In this document: positions 62,197-64,000 of the stretch, in pieces
Numbering within the stretch: the first letter of the stretch is position 1
Layout: every line of letters starts with the position of its first letter
Source: an uncultured Collinsella sp.
GTDB lineage: Bacteria; Actinomycetota; Coriobacteriia; Coriobacteriales; Coriobacteriaceae
Length of the DNA: 64,000 nucleotides
NCBI GenBank assembly: GCA_900541025.1
Contig: UQIL01000002.1
Coordinates: forward strand, 70,830-134,829
Direction: 5' to 3'
The notes under the pieces: model-generated
Databases searched by the model: none
What the model saw: only the letters and a program-made list of their open reading frames with translations
What the model was told of the DNA's origin: nothing
Program-made: the position numbers and the translations under genes

Positions 62197-64000
62197 ATGC
62201 GTAATTCTGTATCCGACGTCACGGACGCCGAGATTCTGGACGAGACCCGCGAGACCATGGCCCAGGCTGCCTTCGATGCTGCCGACGAGGCCAGCGCCGC
62301 CGAGACCGTCGAGTCCGCGACCGAGAACCTGCCTGCCTTTGACGAGCTGGGACTTTCGGACGAGATGCTTCGTGCCATCGAGAACCTGGGCTACACGGCG
62401 CCCACGCCTGTCCAGGCTGGCTCGATCCCCGTGGTGCTCGAGGGCCGCGACCTGCTTGCCGCCGCTCAGACCGGCACCGGCAAGACGGCCGCCTTCTTGC
62501 TGCCGACCATGAACAATCTGGAGCACATCGCTCCGCCCAAGCCCGTGCGCGAGCGTGGCGGCCGCAACCGCCGTCGCGGCGCCAAGAAGCCCGAGGGCAA
62601 CGGCCGCGGCCCCGCGATGCTCGTCATCACCCCCACGCGCGAGCTCGCACAGCAGATCGACGAGGTCGCCGGCAAGATCGCCGACGTCACCGGCCATGTC
62701 GCCGTGACCGTCGTGGGCGGCGTGAGCTACAAGCCCCAGACCGCGGCACTCAAGTACGGCTGCGACATCCTGGTCGCAACGCCGGGCCGTCTGGTCGACC
62801 TGATCGAGCAGGGTGCCTGCCACCTGGACGAGGTTAAGGTCCTGGTGCTCGACGAGGCCGATCGCATGCTCGACATGGGCTTTTTGCCCGCCGTCCGCCG
62901 TATTGTGCGCGAGACGCCGGCCGAGCGCCAGACGCTGCTGTTCTCGGCCACGCTCGACGAGGAGGCCGTGGGCGAGATCACCGACCTGGTGAGCGACCCG
63001 GCCCGCGTGGAGATTGCGCCCGCCACGTCGACCGCCGACACCGTCGACCAGTTTGTGTTCCCGGTGTCCATCGAGGCCAAGAACAACCTGCTGCCCGAGT
63101 TCCTCAAAAAGGAGGGCCCGGAGCGCACTATCGTCTTTATGCGCACAAAGCACCGCGCCGACAGCTGCTGCCGTCGTCTGGAGCGCAAGGGCATCAAGGC
63201 CGCCGCGATCCATGGCAACCGCAGCCAGGCCCAGCGCGAGCGCGCGCTTTCGGCCTTCCGCGACGGCACCGTCGACGTACTGGTGGCAACCGATGTCCTC
63301 GCCCGCGGCATCGACATTAGCGATGTGCGCTATGTCGTGAACTTTGACGTGCCGGCCGAGCCGACCGACTACATCCACCGCATCGGCCGCACGGGCCGCG
63401 CCGGCGAGCTGGGCTGGGCCATTACGTTTGTGACCGAGCAGGACGTCGATGAGTTCTACGAGATCGAGAAGCTCATGGACAAGACGGCCGACATTTATGA
63501 CGCCGGCGACCTGCATGTGGGCCCCAATCCGCCCGCGATTGACCCCGAGCGCGATCCTTCGGCCTTTAAGGTGAAGAAGAAGACCAAGCGCGGCAAGTCC
63601 AAGAGCAAGAAGAAGCTTGAGCAGGCACGTCGCGACGGCAAGCGCAACGGCGACGATTACGGCGATGTGGCCGGTCGTTCCAACCGCGGTCGCGACGAGC
63701 GCCGCAGCGACGGCGAGCGCCCGAGCCGTCCCAAGCGCGGCGGCAAGACCCGCGTGCGCGAGGGCGTTCAGGCTCGCGTGGACGAGGCCGTGGAGAGCGT
63801 GGCTCGTGAGGTGGCTGCCGAGGAGCGTGCTGCTGCTGTTGAGCAGGCCCCGCGTGGCAACCGTGCCGAGCGCCGCGCCAAGCAGTTCCAGGGCGAGGCG
63901 CATCGTCGTCGCCGCGAGGACGAGGACCGCGGTGGTCGTCGCCGTGTTGAGCGCGAGGACGAGGGCCACGGTTCGCGCGGTGGCAAGCGCGGTGCGGGCG
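62197..64000 (+). CDS. DEAD-box ATP-dependent RNA helicase (3' end outside the window)
   Basis: The frame stays open to the window edge for 601 codons. After ~45 acidic residues comes the Q motif region FDELGLSDEMLRAIENLGY. It is followed by AAAQTGTGKTAAF (motif I), PTRELAQQI, DEADRMLDMGF (motif II) and SATLDEEA (motif III). IHRIGRTGRAG (motif VI) is near residue 390. A Lys/Arg-rich tail from about residue 455 onward (KVKKKTKRGKSKSKKK, then RG/RD-rich) likely binds RNA. It is of the RhlE/CsdA type. AAGGAAC lies before the ATG. Confidence 0.93.
   Translation, partial: MRNSVSDVTDAEILDETRETMAQAAFDAADEASAAETVESATENLPAFDELGLSDEMLRAIENLGYTAPTPVQAGSIPVVLEGRDLLAAAQTGTGKTAAFLLPTMNNLEHIAPPKPVRERGGRNRRRGAKKPEGNGRGPAMLVITPTRELAQQIDEVAGKIADVTGHVAVTVVGGVSYKPQTAALKYGCDILVATPGRLVDLIEQGACHLDEVKVLVLDEADRMLDMGFLPAVRRIVRETPAERQTLLFSATLDEEAVGEITDLVSDPARVEIAPATSTADTVDQFVFPVSIEAKNNLLPEFLKKEGPERTIVFMRTKHRADSCCRRLERKGIKAAAIHGNRSQAQRERALSAFRDGTVDVLVATDVLARGIDISDVRYVVNFDVPAEPTDYIHRIGRTGRAGELGWAITFVTEQDVDEFYEIEKLMDKTADIYDAGDLHVGPNPPAIDPERDPSAFKVKKKTKRGKSKSKKKLEQARRDGKRNGDDYGDVAGRSNRGRDERRSDGERPSRPKRGGKTRVREGVQARVDEAVESVAREVAAEERAAAVEQAPRGNRAERRAKQFQGEAHRRRREDEDRGGRRRVEREDEGHGSRGGKRGAG

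Noticed and set aside
62131..63969. Long minus-strand frame opposite the DEAD-box gene
   Set aside because: The plus strand encodes all helicase motifs in order. The minus translation is Leu/Ala/Gly low-complexity and lacks a ribosome-binding site.

Overview
The window looks like a chromosomal segment of a GC-rich anaerobic gut actinobacterium of class Coriobacteriia, most like Collinsella. This is judged from gene content and protein style only: a zinc-type S14, split transketolase, NADPH glutamate synthase, rubredoxin with a flavin reductase, a kinase joined to a DUF6273-like domain, and an AbiEi/DUF559-like protein. No phage, integrase cluster, insertion sequence or CRISPR array was seen. 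One lone serine recombinase is present.

Layout. 1-9.1 kb is the end of the S10/spc ribosomal operon joined to the alpha operon: rpsN, rpsH, rplF, rplR, rpsE, rpmD, rplO, secY, adk, map, infA, rpmJ, rpsM, rpsK, rpsD, rpoA, rplQ. It closes with a strong terminator. 9.2-23.5 kb holds single genes and pairs: truA, a glycosyltransferase, argR, a class A penicillin-binding protein, a U32 peptidase, tyrS, adenine deaminase, two HAD phosphatases, citrate synthase and an ACT-domain protein. 23.8-31.5 kb has rpmE with a structured leader, secA-prfB, a YitT-type membrane protein and the two transketolase halves. 32.0-36.5 kb has ftsE-ftsX and RNase R. 36.6-41.9 kb has the recombinase, VanZ-like and Spx/ArsC-like proteins, tRNA-Gln and tRNA-Glu, a TPR protein with smpB, and the flavin reductase/rubredoxin pair. 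42-49.9 kb has an Nramp transporter divergent from gltB-gltD. 50.2-61.6 kb is more accessory: an unknown protein, the AbiEi/DUF559-like gene inside repeat arrays, an amidohydrolase, a zinc-ribbon membrane protein, a copper operon (copA-copZ-csoR with a CsoR-type operator), and an FHA protein upstream of a membrane Ser/Thr kinase. The window ends inside a DEAD-box helicase gene.

Two observations stand out. First, a 57-bp palindrome (16-nt arm, exactly 25-nt centre, 16-nt arm) occurs 13 times between 43.4 and 61.9 kb. It often forms arrays with an 80-82 bp period; five units precede and two follow the AbiEi/DUF559-like nuclease gene, an arrangement reminiscent of REPIN/RAYT pairs but with an unrelated protein. 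Second, release factor 2 carries Ser-Pro-Thr where the stop-codon-reading Ser-Pro-Phe is expected. In the same window 34 of 57 complete genes end in TAG, 22 in TAA and only adk in TGA, and that TGA is forced by an ATGA overlap with map. This pattern is odd for GC-rich DNA.

The intergenic spaces also carry several other unrelated palindromic repeat families: a perfect 37-bp inverted repeat at 20.7 kb, three copies of a 66-67 bp palindrome, a nested 123-bp palindrome at 31.9 kb, a triple palindrome at 38.5 kb, and copies of three shorter families. Starts were chosen by Shine-Dalgarno spacing and family alignment. Family assignments are from recalled motifs, not database searches.
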